Positions 7,856 to 17,815 of a stretch of DNA of 42,581 nucleotides are shown here, one piece after another. Origin of the DNA: an uncultured Erysipelotrichaceae bacterium (lineage in GTDB: Bacteria; Bacillota_I; Bacilli_A; RFN20; CAG-826); assembly GCA_902800355.1 (NCBI GenBank), contig CADCEE010000008.1, positions 1,084 to 43,664 of the forward strand, given 5' to 3'. Numbering within the stretch: position 1 is the first letter of the stretch; every line of letters begins with the position of its first letter. The notes beneath the pieces were generated by a model. The model saw only the letters and a program-made list of their open reading frames with translations. It made no database searches and was not told the origin of the DNA. A program made the translations under genes and the position numbers.

Positions 7856-10235
7856 AGCATTTTCCTCCTTCTTTCCATTCTTTTTCGTTTACTTTATTGA
7901 ATGAGAAAGCACATGTTGTTGGGACGAATGCATCTTTATACATACCTTCTTCACTTCTTACTTCGTTTTGATTGATTAATTGGATGAGATATTCATTCCA
8001 AGCCTTATTGATAGACTCTTCTTGAGAGAGTTTGGAACTTTCTCTTAATTGTTCAATGGTTTTTGCGATGTTTGTTCTAATTACAGAATTTCCATCTTTA
8101 TCTTCATCAGAGAAGTGAATTTTGCCAGCAATTTTGCCGCTTCCAAAATCATAATTGAGTAAGGCTTCGTAAATACGATAGTCATAAGCAGCATCAAAGT
8201 TGCTGGATTTGACATCGTTCTTGATAGTGTTAACACGATTTGTATAGTAGGAGCTATCATTAACATTTTTAATGTTAACGTATGTTTCGTGATCCCAGTT
8301 ATAGTCTTTATCGGTTGGGACTTTTTCAGTGTAGTAATAATCTTCTAGAGAAGTGTGTGTTTTCTTATCGGAATTAGCTTCATCAATAACTTCGATTGTT
8401 TTGCTTGGATCATCTGGATCTTCAACTTCCTTGTAAACGATTTTTTCATATGCGAGTTTATTGGTGTTTTCAAAGACAGATTTTCTCATCACCATGAAGT
8501 GAATTCCGGCTGTACTTCTAACGCCGATAACAACGTTCTCGTTGGTGTCGCATAATACTTCTTTATCAAAAGCAGTGTCACTGATAGTAGCTAATTTGCC
8601 ACCTTTGAAGTTGTGCTTCTTTAACTTTAAAATTTCTTCGTCGTCAAATTCGTATTTTTTAACGCCCACACTGTCTTTTCTGACTCTAATTTCGCCTTTA
8701 AGGTCTGTTGTCGAACCGGATAATGTCCAAGCACCATCAACATAAGCCCAATATTTATACTCTCTTGGCTCTTCTCCTACAGGTTCCTTATCAGAATACA
8801 TATAGAGTTTAGACTTGTCTTTAGCGACTCCTTGATTTTCGATGAAGTTAGCAACAAAATCTGCTTCGGTTGGATAAGTAGATTCGGTAAATGTTACAAA
8901 TTCATCACTGTTATAATCAACATCATACACAGTGCTTTCTTTTAATAATTCATTTGTAATAACAAATGGAGAACGGAAATTTAAGAAAGCGTTGAATAAA
9001 ACGTTTCTTGGTAAAGAGGCTTGGCTTCCTTCTGGTGTGAAGGTACCAATTTTATCTTCTTTAGCGGCTAAACCAATTTGTCTAAATACATCAAATGGAA
9101 TAGCAGGTAATAATTTTTGTTCTTCATCTAAGTGAACGTTAACTTCAGTTAACATTGTTTCTTTAATAACATCAACAACGTTTTCTTCTGTTTCGTCAAT
9201 TTCTTCGACGCCTGTTTCTGGATTAACTTTAGAAACAGTGTTTGTAACGATTTTAGCATCTTTATCTAAGCCAAAAGCTTTATAAAGTTTATTGTTAACA
9301 TCACTGGTTTCTTTGTTATTTTCACTTAAGATAGCATCGTAAGCATAAGTACCTAATTTGAATTCATTATAGAAAGAGGTTCTTGTGCTCATTAATTCAA
9401 CGTCACCATATTCACTACTTGAAGTATCATCAGATAATTTAGCGACTTCTTCGAAAGTGTATTGTCCATCGACTAAATGTCTCATGATATCCCATAATTT
9501 TTCCGCTTCTGCTTGTGTGATGGTTGCGCGGTTATAATCGCTTGCATCCGCACTCAACTTCACAAGAATATGAATAACGTGATATGGGAATACTGGTTCA
9601 ACATCTTTAGTCGTTGGTTCAATTTGTGTCCAGTTTGAAGTTTCTTTTTCACCTTGTGTTGCAGAAACACCAACATATTCTTGTTTTAATCCGACGACAG
9701 TCTTTTCGCCTTCTTCGTAGGATTCATAGTGTTTCTTGAAGTACCAGTCATTAATGGCTTCTTTTTCTAATTCGTAAACGAATTTTAATCTTAAATCTTC
9801 TTCAGTTTCAACATCGTTGTTCTTTAAGATTTTTTCCCATTCTTCTTCTGGTTCAGTGCCATTGTTTTTGGCATTATCATTAGCGGTTTGTTTAGCAGCT
9901 TTAACTTTATCAAGGGCTTCAGACTTAATTCTACTGAACTTCTTGAGATCAGGTTCTTTTGGATTTTCATCTGCGGCAAGTTTTGGATATTCGTATCTGA
10001 TTAAAGATTCAAGGACAGCATTATAGTATTTTGTAGTGCCATCTTTGCTTTCTCCGAATTCACGATACAATTGATCCACGTTGATTTCTAAACGATCGGT
10101 CTCACTATTGTAACCGATAAAATCAACAACAGATTTGTCGCTTGGTGTAACAGTGGCTGTGCTACCACAGCTTGTTAACGCAAGTGCGCCGATGAAACTA
10201 GTAACTAAACCGATAGATAGCTTACTTTTTTTCAT
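7845..10235 (-). CDS. Large lipoprotein with PrsA/parvulin-like PPIase segment
   Basis: Predicted extracytoplasmic folding factor of 796 residues. A signal peptide ends in a lipobox (LALTSC, Cys near residue 23). The N-terminal part (to about 200) is helical with YREFGE and AINDWYFKKHYE, like the SurA/PrsA chaperone region. A parvulin-type segment follows at about 215-290: VIHILVKLSA, then a helical stretch, YTFEEVAKLSDDTSSSEYGD, which matches the HIL...F...A...S.D.....G pattern of PpiC domains. The remaining ~500 residues are much longer than in PrsA (about 290 residues in total), and I do not recognise them. The start has an AAGGAG site. The promoter at 10272-10300 diverges from suf. A role in folding secreted proteins, perhaps the giant enzymes encoded downstream in this window, is inference. 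Confidence 0.72.
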   Translation of the reverse strand: MKKSKLSIGLVTSFIGALALTSCGSTATVTPSDKSVVDFIGYNSETDRLEINVDQLYREFGESKDGTTKYYNAVLESLIRYEYPKLAADENPKEPDLKKFSRIKSEALDKVKAAKQTANDNAKNNGTEPEEEWEKILKNNDVETEEDLRLKFVYELEKEAINDWYFKKHYESYEEGEKTVVGLKQEYVGVSATQGEKETSNWTQIEPTTKDVEPVFPYHVIHILVKLSADASDYNRATITQAEAEKLWDIMRHLVDGQYTFEEVAKLSDDTSSSEYGDVELMSTRTSFYNEFKLGTYAYDAILSENNKETSDVNNKLYKAFGLDKDAKIVTNTVSKVNPETGVEEIDETEENVVDVIKETMLTEVNVHLDEEQKLLPAIPFDVFRQIGLAAKEDKIGTFTPEGSQASLPRNVLFNAFLNFRSPFVITNELLKESTVYDVDYNSDEFVTFTESTYPTEADFVANFIENQGVAKDKSKLYMYSDKEPVGEEPREYKYWAYVDGAWTLSGSTTDLKGEIRVRKDSVGVKKYEFDDEEILKLKKHNFKGGKLATISDTAFDKEVLCDTNENVVIGVRSTAGIHFMVMRKSVFENTNKLAYEKIVYKEVEDPDDPSKTIEVIDEANSDKKTHTSLEDYYYTEKVPTDKDYNWDHETYVNIKNVNDSSYYTNRVNTIKNDVKSSNFDAAYDYRIYEALLNYDFGSGKIAGKIHFSDEDKDGNSVIRTNIAKTIEQLRESSKLSQEESINKAWNEYLIQLINQNEVRSEEGMYKDAFVPTTCAFSFNKVNEKEWKEGGKCYVK

Positions 10236-10271
10236 CTAATTGTTTCTCCTTTTCAAATACATAGCGAGTAT

Positions 10272-10300
10272 ATTTTATATATCTTCGTTTTTGCGCGCAA
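10272..10300 (-). promoter_or_regulatory. Candidate promoter for the twin lipoprotein operon
   Basis: Minus-strand TTGCGC (10300-10295) and TAAAAT (10277-10272) are spaced by 17 bases, upstream of an AAGGAG ribosome site and the ATG at 10235. The CG-rich GCGCGC around the -35 stands out from the AT-rich surroundings. Confidence 0.55.
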
Positions 10301-10373
10301 TAATAATTTTAATTATTTTCGTGTATGTGCTAGTGCGAAAGCCTTGTTTTTTATATTTTTCTTACTATATCGT

Positions 10374-10402
10374 TTGCATATTATTTTTGAGAAAATTACA
10401 AT
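10374..10402 (+). promoter_or_regulatory. Candidate promoter for the suf-mnmG-rsmG operon
   Basis: TTGCAT (10374-10379) and TACAAT (10397-10402) are separated by 17 bases. They would start transcription about 15 bases before the sufC ATG, giving a very short leader with a GAGGT ribosome site. No recognisable IscR or Fur operator was seen. Confidence 0.5.
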
Positions 10403-10424
10403 AATTCAGCATTGAGGTAGAAGT

Positions 10425-11246
10425 ATGGCAACTTTAAAAATTAATGACCTACATGTTCAAGTTGAAGGAAAAGAAATCCTTAAAGGTGTCTCTTTTAGTA
10501 TGTCTGAAGGAGAAACAGTAGCCTTATTAGGGCCGAACGGACATGGTAAGTCAACTTTATTTAATGCGATTATGGGCCACCCTAGATATAAGATTACAAA
10601 AGGTAGTATTTATCTAGATGATGTCGACTTAACGCATATGACCACTGATGAAAGAGCAAGAGCAGGTCTATTTTTAGGATTACAAAATCCTGCTGAAGTT
10701 CCTGGTGTTATTAATAGTGATTTCTTAAGAGCTGCGGTAAATGCGACTAGCGAAGAAAGAGTTTCAACTTATAAATTTTATAAGTTACTTGATAGCGCTA
10801 CTAAAGAATTAAAGATGCCATTTGATTTAGCCACTAGAAGTTTAAATGAAGGATTTTCTGGTGGAGAAAAGAAAAGAAACGAAATACTTCAACTCATGTT
10901 ATTAAATCCAAAAATTGCGATGCTTGATGAAATTGATTCAGGTTTAGATGTGGACGCTATTCAAACTGTTGCTGATGTGATCAATAAATTAGAAGGTGAA
11001 GGAAAAGGTTTTTTAGTTATTTCTCACTATGCTAGATTATTTGATTTAATTAAACCTACAAGAGCGATAGTAATGGTTAATGGAAAAATCGTTTTAGATG
11101 GAGATCCAAGTCTAATTAAACGAATCGATCAAACTGGTTATGAATTTATTAAAGCAGAACTAGGAATTAATATTGAAAAAGAAGAGAACAAGATGAATGA
11201 AGTTTCTATCGGTAGTTGTGCTGTTAGAGAGTCAATTAAAAAATAA
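10425..11246 (+). CDS. sufC: Fe-S cluster assembly ATPase SufC
   Basis: ABC-type ATPase of the SUF scaffold SufBCD. The 273-residue protein shows Walker A GPNGHGKST near residue 36, the SufC-typical LFLGLQNPAEVPGV region, signature EGFSGGEKKRNEI, and Walker B AMLDEIDSGLDVDA followed by VISHYAR. The core ends with the usual GYEFIKAELGI; about 25 further residues (EKEENKMNEVSIGSC and onward) form a C-terminal extension beyond the common length. The ATG is preceded by GAGGT. It is the first gene of an operon whose members abut or overlap, and sufD starts 2 bases after its stop. Confidence 0.97.
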   Translation: MATLKINDLHVQVEGKEILKGVSFSMSEGETVALLGPNGHGKSTLFNAIMGHPRYKITKGSIYLDDVDLTHMTTDERARAGLFLGLQNPAEVPGVINSDFLRAAVNATSEERVSTYKFYKLLDSATKELKMPFDLATRSLNEGFSGGEKKRNEILQLMLLNPKIAMLDEIDSGLDVDAIQTVADVINKLEGEGKGFLVISHYARLFDLIKPTRAIVMVNGKIVLDGDPSLIKRIDQTGYEFIKAELGINIEKEENKMNEVSIGSCAVRESIKK

Positions 11247-11248
11247 AT

Positions 11249-12022
11249 ATGAAGAAGATTATTGTAGATAGAATAAGTAATTTAAACCTATCCACTTATG
11301 AGAGTGAATTATCTTTTGAATTTGCTTCAGTAGATACATCCTTATATCTACATAATTTAAAAAGTGAAAGTAATCTTAATTTTGAGTTATTGGAGAACGC
11401 AGTTTTATATTTATCTTTCTTTGTGGACTCTACTCTTGAAAATGTGAAAATTAACGCAAATCTTGGAAAAAATTCGAAAATTGTCGTCTATTTTGCTGAT
11501 TTTAGTGTTCAGAAGAATAAATTAGAAGCGACTATTAATCTTAATGATGAGGGCGCAACTTGTGAATGGCATTTGGCTTCTCTTTCTTCCAATAAAGATA
11601 ATAAGGATATAGTTGTAAATATTTATCATAATCATCCATCTACTTTTTGTCGAATTGATAATTATGGAGTCTGTAAAGATGAAGGAAAATTACAGTTTTC
11701 TGGAATCTCTTATATTTTAAAGGGATGTCATCAATCTAAGTCTCATCAAAATGCGAAAATTGTCGTCTTTGATAATAACTGTGTAGCAAAGGCTAAACCA
11801 ATATTAAAAATTGATGAAAATGATATTGAAGCAAGTCATGCGGCTAGTGTAGGAAAAGTTAGTGATGAACACATCTTCTATTTAACCTCTAGAGGTTTAA
11901 ATTTAGAAGAAGCAAAAATGCTGATTACTCTTGGATATTTAAAACCAATTTTAAAAGGATTTAATGAATCTATTCAAAACGAGATTGATTCATTGATTGA
12001 AAGGAGACTATCTAATGTATAA
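11249..12022 (+). CDS. sufD: SufD-like scaffold subunit, short form
   Basis: SUF scaffold component expected to pair with SufB and SufC. At 257 residues it is much shorter than common SufD proteins (about 400 or more); the N-terminal helical region is essentially missing. The beta-helix core can be followed from about residue 60 (LSFFVDSTLENVKINANLG) through CHQSKSHQNAKIVVFDN, and the C-terminal helix region is clear: IDENDIEASHAASVGKVSDE, then FYLTSRGLNLEEAKMLITLG, closely echoing SufB. It lies between sufC and sufS, overlapping sufS by 8 bases. Position and the C-terminal motif make the assignment firm despite low similarity elsewhere. Confidence 0.88.
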   Translation: MKKIIVDRISNLNLSTYESELSFEFASVDTSLYLHNLKSESNLNFELLENAVLYLSFFVDSTLENVKINANLGKNSKIVVYFADFSVQKNKLEATINLNDEGATCEWHLASLSSNKDNKDIVVNIYHNHPSTFCRIDNYGVCKDEGKLQFSGISYILKGCHQSKSHQNAKIVVFDNNCVAKAKPILKIDENDIEASHAASVGKVSDEHIFYLTSRGLNLEEAKMLITLGYLKPILKGFNESIQNEIDSLIERRLSNV

Positions 12023-13253
12023 GATCGACGAAATTAGAAAGCAGTTTCCTATGCTTGATGGCAAAAAGACTATGCAAGGGCATCCATTAGTTTTTCTTGA
12101 TAGCGCCTCAACATCTTTAAAACCTTATTCAGTAATTAAGGCAATTGAAGAATATTATAGCGATTACACCGCTAATCATCATCGTGGTGATTATGATCTT
12201 TGCTATAAAGTGGATATGAAAGTTCAAGAAGTTAGAGAAAATGTTGCTAAGTTTATAAATTCAGAGACAAACGAAGTGGTGTTTACTTCTGGAGATACTG
12301 AATCTCTTAATTTAATAGCTTATGGCTATGCCTTAGATAATTTAAAGAAAGATGATGTTATTTTAATTAGTTTAGAAGAACATGCCTCTAACACATTACC
12401 TTGGTATCGTATTTGTGAATTAACAGGAGCAAAAATTGAATTTGTTGAATTAGAAGATAAAAGAATTACTGTTAACAAAGTTAAAGAAGCTTTTACAAAA
12501 TATAAAAATATTAAGATTGTTTCATTTGCTCATGTTGGTAATGTTTTAGGATATGAGATAGACGCTAAAAGTATTGCTAAGGTAGTACATGAAAATGGGG
12601 CAATATTTGTGTTAGATGGTGCTCAATCTGTACCACATATCAAAGTCAACTTTAAAGATTTAGATGCTGATTTTATTACATTCTCCGCACATAAAATGTG
12701 CGGCCCTACTGGTATTGGCGCTCTTATTGGTAAATATGAATTACTCCAAAAGATGTCATTATTTAAAACCGGTGGAGGCATGAATGTTAAGTTTAATAAA
12801 AAAATGGAAGTCATTCCTTTAGATGCGCCATATAAATTTGAAGCTGGTACTTTAAATATCGCCGGTATTGTTGGTTTTGGTGCAGCAATTGATTTTATTA
12901 ACTCAATTGGATTAGACGCTATAAGAAAGCATGAAGAAGATTTAGCGAAATATGCTCTGTCCAAATTAGAAAGCTGTAAAGATATTGTTGTCTATAACAA
13001 AGATTCTAATTCTGGAATTATCGCTTTTAATAGAGCTGGAGTATTCGCGCAAGATGAAGCGACTTTACTTAACTCTAAAGGTATTGCGGTTAGAAGCGGA
13101 CAACACTGCGCCAAGATGATTGATGAAGTGATTGACACTATTGCTACTGTAAGAGCGAGTTTCTATTTATATACTTCTAAAGTAGAAGTTGATATATTTG
13201 TGGATAATTTAATTAATGGAGGAGATATTTTAGATGCCTATTTCTCTAAGTAA
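12015..13253 (+). CDS. sufS: Cysteine desulfurase SufS
   Basis: PLP-dependent group II cysteine desulfurase, supplying sulfur for Fe-S clusters through SufU. Starting at the ATG at 12015 (AAGGAG site nine bases upstream) gives 412 residues, the family norm; an in-frame TTG at 11997 lies before the ribosome site and is rejected. Key motifs: FLDSASTSLKP, NHHRGDYDL, EEHASNTLPWY, DGAQSVPH, the PLP lysine in FSAHKMCGPTGIGAL near residue 227, and the catalytic cysteine in RSGQHCAKM near residue 364. The gene overlaps sufD by 8 bases and sufU by 20 bases. HHRGDY replaces the more usual NxHRG(V/I)H, a small variation. Confidence 0.97.
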   Translation: MYKIDEIRKQFPMLDGKKTMQGHPLVFLDSASTSLKPYSVIKAIEEYYSDYTANHHRGDYDLCYKVDMKVQEVRENVAKFINSETNEVVFTSGDTESLNLIAYGYALDNLKKDDVILISLEEHASNTLPWYRICELTGAKIEFVELEDKRITVNKVKEAFTKYKNIKIVSFAHVGNVLGYEIDAKSIAKVVHENGAIFVLDGAQSVPHIKVNFKDLDADFITFSAHKMCGPTGIGALIGKYELLQKMSLFKTGGGMNVKFNKKMEVIPLDAPYKFEAGTLNIAGIVGFGAAIDFINSIGLDAIRKHEEDLAKYALSKLESCKDIVVYNKDSNSGIIAFNRAGVFAQDEATLLNSKGIAVRSGQHCAKMIDEVIDTIATVRASFYLYTSKVEVDIFVDNLINGGDILDAYFSK

Positions 13254-13668
13254 CGATATGATGAGATCCATTATTATGGATCATTCCTCTAATCCTATTA
13301 ATAAACATCTCCCAAAAGGAGAAGGGTATGATAAGGTTCATATGCATTCAGATAACTGCATAGATGATTTAGATATTTATTTTAAAGTTGAAGGCGATAA
13401 GATTGTCGATGCTTGTTTTGAAGGTGTAGCCTGTACTATTTCTTTAAGTAGCACAGATATAATGTGCGATTTAATTAAAGGAAAGTCTAAAAGCGAAGCG
13501 GAATATATGATTGCTCAATATCAACATATGATGCATGAAGAAGATTTTGATGCGGACGTTTTAGAAGATGCGATTGTTTTTATTAATACTTCTAAACAAG
13601 CTGCTAGAATTAGATGTGCGACTATTGGCTGGAATGCGGCCAGTCAATTATTAGAGGAAAAAAAATAA
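13234..13668 (+). CDS. sufU: SufU, zinc-dependent sulfurtransferase partner of SufS
   Basis: SufU-type protein (144 residues) that accepts persulfide sulfur from SufS. The three conserved cysteines are visible: in [11 protein letters not shown], in [13 protein letters not shown], and in RIRCATIGW near the C-terminus, with Asp in the first motif completing the zinc site. The SufU-specific insert between the second and third cysteines is present ([20 protein letters not shown]), which separates it from IscU. ATG 13234 follows GGAGG, so the 20-base overlap with sufS is real. The stop shares a base with the sufB start in TAATG. Confidence 0.96.
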   Translation: MPISLSNDMMRSIIMDHSSNPINKHLPKGEGYDKVHMHSDNCIDDLDIYFKVEGDKIVDACFEGVACTISLSSTDIMCDLIKGKSKSEAEYMIAQYQHMMHEEDFDADVLEDAIVFINTSKQAARIRCATIGWNAASQLLEEKK

Positions 13669-15065
13669 TGCCGAAAGATATCAAATTTCAAAATGATTAT
13701 AAGTTTGGTTTTAAAGACAAAGATGTCTCTATTTTAAAGACGGAAAAAGGTTTAAATGAAGATATCGTAAGAAAGATATCTAAATATAAAAATGAACCAG
13801 AATGGATGTTGGAATTTCGCTTAAAAGCTTTAAAAAGCTTTAAAGCCATGCCACTTCCTAATTATGGACCAGATTTAAAAGGTTTAGATTTTGATTCTTT
13901 TACTTACTTTATTAGACCAAGTGAAAAAGAAGTGAAAAATTGGGATGAAGTTCCTGATACGATTAAAAACACTTTTGATAAATTAGGAATTCCTGAAGCT
14001 GAACAAAAATATTTAGCCGGTGTTTCTACTCAGTATGAATCAGAAGTGGTGTATCACAATATGCTTAAAGAAATTGAAGATAAAGGAGTCATCTTCTTAT
14101 CCACTGATATGGCATTAAAGTTATATCCAGATTTATTTAAAAAATATTTTTCTACAGTTATTCCCGTTGCGGATAATAAATTCTCTGCTCTTAATGGAGC
14201 AGTGTGGTCTGGAGGTAGCTTTATCTATGTTCCTAAAGGTGTACATTTAGATAAACCACTTCAATCCTATTTTAGAATTAATAATGAAAAGTCCGGACAA
14301 TTTGAAAGAACCTTAATTATTGTTGATGAAGGAGCGGATGTCCACTATGTGGAAGGTTGTACTGCTCCTACTTATTCTAAAGAATCTTTACATGCTGCTG
14401 TAGTGGAAATCATTGTCCTTAAAGGTGGAAAATGTCGATATTCAACAGTTCAAAACTGGTCTACAAACATTGTAAATTTAGTCACCAAAAGAGCGGTCTG
14501 CTATGAAGATGCCTCTATGGAGTGGATTGACGGGAATATCGGTAGCCAAGTGAATATGAAATATCCTGCTTGTATATTAAAAGGTAGGGGCGCTAAAGGA
14601 ACTTGTATTTCTATAGCAGTTGCTGGAGAAGGTCAATATCAAGATGCGGGAGCTAGAATGATTCATGAGGCCGAAGATACAACTAGTACAATCATCTCAA
14701 AATCTATTGTTAAAAACGGTGGAGTGGCTAATTACCGTGGAACGGTAAGACATAAAGAAAATGCTAAAAACTGCCGTAGTCACGTAGAATGTGACACGCT
14801 GATTTTAGATCATCTATCTAAGAGTGATACTATTCCTACTAATGAGGTACATAACAATACTTCTTATATTGAGCATGAGGCTACTGTTAGTAAGATTAAT
14901 GAAGACCAATTATTCTATTTAATGAGTAGAGGCATTTCAGAAAAAGACGCTACTCAAATGATTATTATGGGATTTATTGAACCATTCTCCAGAGAACTTC
15001 CTATGGAATACGCTGTTGAGCTTAATCAATTAATTAAGATGGATATGGAGGGTAGCGTTGGCTAA
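13668..15065 (+). CDS. sufB: Fe-S scaffold protein SufB
   Basis: SufB, the main scaffold of the SUF system, 465 residues when started at ATG 13668 (TAATG junction with sufU, GAGG ten bases upstream). An in-frame start at 13614 would sit inside sufU and add sequence not found in SufB. Diagnostic stretches: [55 protein letters not shown], the late cysteine-containing [14 protein letters not shown], and [18 protein letters not shown]. It overlaps mnmG by 8 bases, so mnmG translation is coupled to the suf genes. Confidence 0.97.
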   Translation: MPKDIKFQNDYKFGFKDKDVSILKTEKGLNEDIVRKISKYKNEPEWMLEFRLKALKSFKAMPLPNYGPDLKGLDFDSFTYFIRPSEKEVKNWDEVPDTIKNTFDKLGIPEAEQKYLAGVSTQYESEVVYHNMLKEIEDKGVIFLSTDMALKLYPDLFKKYFSTVIPVADNKFSALNGAVWSGGSFIYVPKGVHLDKPLQSYFRINNEKSGQFERTLIIVDEGADVHYVEGCTAPTYSKESLHAAVVEIIVLKGGKCRYSTVQNWSTNIVNLVTKRAVCYEDASMEWIDGNIGSQVNMKYPACILKGRGAKGTCISIAVAGEGQYQDAGARMIHEAEDTTSTIISKSIVKNGGVANYRGTVRHKENAKNCRSHVECDTLILDHLSKSDTIPTNEVHNNTSYIEHEATVSKINEDQLFYLMSRGISEKDATQMIIMGFIEPFSRELPMEYAVELNQLIKMDMEGSVG

Positions 15066-16941
15066 TATGGACTATCAAGTGATTGTTGTTGGTGGTGGAC
15101 ATGCTGGCTTAGAGGCTGCTTTTTCTAGTGCCCATATGGGTATGAAGACACTTTTAGTGTCTATCAATATCAAGATGATGGGGAATATGCCATGTAATCC
15201 TTCTATTGGTGGATCTGCTAAAGGAATAGTGGTCAGAGAAATAGATGCTTTAGGTGGAATGATGGGTATAGCGGCAGACCATCACTATTTACAAATGAAA
15301 ATGTTAAATACTGGTAAAGGTCCAGGAGTGCAGTGTCTAAGAGCCCAACAAGATAAATTAGAATATCCAAAATACTTACAAGATTTAGCGTTAAATACTA
15401 AAGACTTAACTGTGGTGGAAGGTATCGTTAATGAATTAATTCATGATGATAGTCGTGTTTTTGGAGTTAAGCTCACTGATGGAAGATCTTTTACTTCTGA
15501 GGCAGTGATTTTATCTACAGGAACATATATGGAATCTTATATCTTTAGAGGCCATAAAAAGATTCAACAAGGTCCTGATGGAGAAAAGCCTTCTTTAGGT
15601 CTATCACCTTATTTAAGGAGCATGGGTATAGAGACCTATAGGCTTAAAACTGGTACTCCTCCAAGAATTAAAAAAGATTCCATTGATTTTTCTAAAGCTA
15701 AAATAGAACCAGGAACTAAAGGACATTTAGCGTTTAGCTATACCACTAAGGAATTTATTCCTTTAGAGGAACAAGAAGTTTGTTATTTAATATATACAAA
15801 TCAAAATACTCATAACATTATTAAAGAACATTTAGATGAGACTGCATTATATAGTGGGAATATTGTTGGAGTAGGTCCTAGATATTGTCCTTCTATTGAA
15901 TCTAAAATCATGACCTTTAAAGATAAAGAAAGACATCAATTATTCTTAGAACCTGAATCTAGATATACTGATTCTATTTATCTTCAAGGGTTTTCCACTT
16001 CAATGAGTGAAGAAGTTCAAGAGTTAATGGTGAGGTCATTACCAGGATTTGAGCACGCCGAATTTTTAAAATATGCTTATGCGATTGAATATGATGCGAT
16101 TAAAACTACAGAATATGGACCAACTTTAGAACTTAAGAAGTGGCCAGGATTATATATCGCTGGTCAAATATGTGGTACATCTGGTTATGAAGAAGCCGCT
16201 GGTTTAGGTTTACTAGCGGGTATTAATGCTTCTTTAAAAATTCAAGGTAAGGAACCATTAATATTAAGAAGAGATCAATCATATATTGGAGTGATGATTG
16301 ATGATTTAGTCACTAAAGGAACAGAAGAACCTTATAGGTTACTTTCTTCTAGAGCGGAATTTCGTTTACTTCTTAGACACGATAATGCGGATTTAAGATT
16401 AACTGATATTGGTCATAAAATTGGTTTAATCAGTGAAGATAGATATAACTATTTCTTAAAGAAAAAACAAAATATCAAGGAAGTCTGTGAGATTTTAGAA
16501 TCTACTTATCTAGGAAAAAGAAAAGATGTTGAAAAGTACATTATGTCTTTAGGTTTTAACGAACTTAAAGGTGGAATATTGGCTTCTGAATTATTAAAAA
16601 GACCTGGCGTCACTTATAGTGAACTCGCTAAGTTTATTCCTGAATTAGATAAATATGAATTAGATGAACAAACCATTGAAGAAATAGAAATCATTGAAAA
16701 ATATGAAGGATATATCATTAAGCAAAAGCGAGACGCTGAGAATCATCAAAAATTAGAAGAATTGAAGATTCCTAGTGACATCGATTATTTAAATATGTCA
16801 GGAATTAGATTAGAGGCTAGAGAAAAACTCAATAAAGTTAGACCATTAACTGTTGGTCAGGCCAGCAGAATTAGTGGAGTCAACCCTAGTGATGTATCTA
16901 TGCTAATATTAAATATAAAGAAGATTTTAAATCATGAATAA
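15058..16941 (+). CDS. mnmG: tRNA uridine-5-carboxymethylaminomethyl modification enzyme MnmG
   Basis: FAD-dependent enzyme that, with MnmE, modifies U34 of certain tRNAs. The 627 residues begin with the dinucleotide fold [15 protein letters not shown], then [42 protein letters not shown]-type substrate loops, and the GidA-typical ending [18 protein letters not shown]. The TTG at 15058 is taken as start because GGAGG lies about seven bases upstream; the ATG three codons on is too far from it. It overlaps sufB by 8 bases and rsmG by 8 bases. mnmG-rsmG adjacency is common in bacteria; its attachment to suf is less so. Confidence 0.96.
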   Translation: MANMDYQVIVVGGGHAGLEAAFSSAHMGMKTLLVSINIKMMGNMPCNPSIGGSAKGIVVREIDALGGMMGIAADHHYLQMKMLNTGKGPGVQCLRAQQDKLEYPKYLQDLALNTKDLTVVEGIVNELIHDDSRVFGVKLTDGRSFTSEAVILSTGTYMESYIFRGHKKIQQGPDGEKPSLGLSPYLRSMGIETYRLKTGTPPRIKKDSIDFSKAKIEPGTKGHLAFSYTTKEFIPLEEQEVCYLIYTNQNTHNIIKEHLDETALYSGNIVGVGPRYCPSIESKIMTFKDKERHQLFLEPESRYTDSIYLQGFSTSMSEEVQELMVRSLPGFEHAEFLKYAYAIEYDAIKTTEYGPTLELKKWPGLYIAGQICGTSGYEEAAGLGLLAGINASLKIQGKEPLILRRDQSYIGVMIDDLVTKGTEEPYRLLSSRAEFRLLLRHDNADLRLTDIGHKIGLISEDRYNYFLKKKQNIKEVCEILESTYLGKRKDVEKYIMSLGFNELKGGILASELLKRPGVTYSELAKFIPELDKYELDEQTIEEIEIIEKYEGYIIKQKRDAENHQKLEELKIPSDIDYLNMSGIRLEAREKLNKVRPLTVGQASRISGVNPSDVSMLILNIKKILNHE

Positions 16942-17620
16942 AGAATCGCTAATTTTAGAGTTAGAAAAACTTCATTTAGATACTTCAAAAGTTGATTTAT
17001 TAGAAGAGCATATGAAAGCGACATTGAAGGCTAATGAATCTTTTAATTTAACAGCGATAAAAGATGAAGCAAAATTTCGTGAATTAATGATTTTAGATAG
17101 TGCATATCCTCTAAAATATTTTGACTTTGAGAATAAGAAAATTATCGATATTGGGACCGGCGCTGGTTATCCTGGATTAGTTATGGCAGCTCTTTCAAAA
17201 GGTGAGTTTACATTATTAGACTCAACAAATAAAAAAGTGGAGTTTTTACGTAATTTTGCCTCAAAAACCGGATTTTTTAACGTAAATTTCGTTTGTGAGC
17301 GCGCTGAAAACTTTGCTCGAAAGCATAGAGAAGAATATGATTTTGCGGTTGCTAGAGCAGTAGCAGAACTTCCTGTTTTAATTGAACTAATTCTTCCTAT
17401 GCTCAAAGTTGGAGGATACTTTATTGCTTTAAAAGGCTCAAAGGGACAAGATGAACTAAAAGCGTCTAATAAAATGTTAGATAAATTAGGCGGAGAATTA
17501 TATCAAATTGATGAATATGAACTTCCTGAGTCTCGCGAGAAGCGCGTGAATATTATTATTAAAAAGATAAAGGAAACACCTAAAAAGTATCCAAGAGAAT
17601 ACTCAAAGATAATTAAGTAA
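16934..17620 (+). CDS. rsmG: 16S rRNA (guanine527-N7)-methyltransferase RsmG
   Basis: GidB/RsmG methyltransferase, 228 residues, the usual size. It shows NESFNLTAIKDEAKF and MILDSAYPLKYF in the N-terminal region, the SAM-binding IIDIGTGAGYPGLVMA, LLDSTNKKVEFLRNF, and DFAVARAVAELPVLIELILPM. It overlaps mnmG by 8 bases at ATGAATAAA and is the last gene of the suf operon; no clear intrinsic terminator was seen before the FMN riboswitch region, only AT-rich DNA. Confidence 0.96.
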   Translation: MNKESLILELEKLHLDTSKVDLLEEHMKATLKANESFNLTAIKDEAKFRELMILDSAYPLKYFDFENKKIIDIGTGAGYPGLVMAALSKGEFTLLDSTNKKVEFLRNFASKTGFFNVNFVCERAENFARKHREEYDFAVARAVAELPVLIELILPMLKVGGYFIALKGSKGQDELKASNKMLDKLGGELYQIDEYELPESREKRVNIIIKKIKETPKKYPREYSKIIK

Positions 17621-17654
17621 ATTTAATTGATAACTAATTAATAATTAATTACAA

Positions 17655-17660
17655 TATAAT
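17655..17660 (+). promoter_or_regulatory. -10 element for the FMN riboswitch transcript
   Basis: A perfect TATAAT sits just upstream of the riboswitch aptamer, within TACAATATAAT. The DNA further upstream is a low-complexity mix of A and T (TAATTAATAATTAATT), and no clear -35 at 17 bases can be chosen. Confidence 0.5.
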
Positions 17661-17663
17661 CAC

Positions 17664-17767
17664 TTCAGGGCAGCGAATTAACGCGACCGGCGGTATACCC
17701 CGCAAGCTATATGCATGAACTAGTGAAATTCTAGTGGCGACAGTAAAGTCTGGATGAGAGAAGTAAA
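17664..17767 (+). ncRNA. FMN riboswitch (RFN element) aptamer
   Basis: The conserved RFN blocks appear in order: TTCAGGGCAG, ACGCGACCGGCGGTA, CCCGCAAGC, TAGTGAAATTCTAGTGGCGACAGT and AAAGTCTGGATGAGAGAAG. Together they form the known FMN aptamer with its peripheral hairpins. It directly precedes a riboflavin-transporter-like gene, the expected target. Binding of FMN should favour the terminator at 17789-17815 and switch the gene off. Confidence 0.95.
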
Positions 17768-17788
17768 TAGAATGTATTTTCTATATGT

Positions 17789-17815
17789 AGCCCCTGGAGT
17801 AGAGGGCTATTTTTT
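17789..17815 (+). terminator. Riboswitch expression-platform terminator next to the start codon
   Basis: TAGCCC, a ten-base loop (CTGGAGTAGA), GGGCTA and then TTTTTT form an intrinsic terminator whose T-tract runs directly into the ATG at 17816. The only ribosome-site-like bases (GGAG, GAGGG) lie in the loop and 3' arm of this hairpin, so both termination and translation could be controlled. Confidence 0.85.

Noticed and set aside
7153-10026. Several ORFs of 60-90 codons within the lipoprotein genes
   Set aside because: They are shadows in other frames with no ribosome sites and no recognisable protein sequence.
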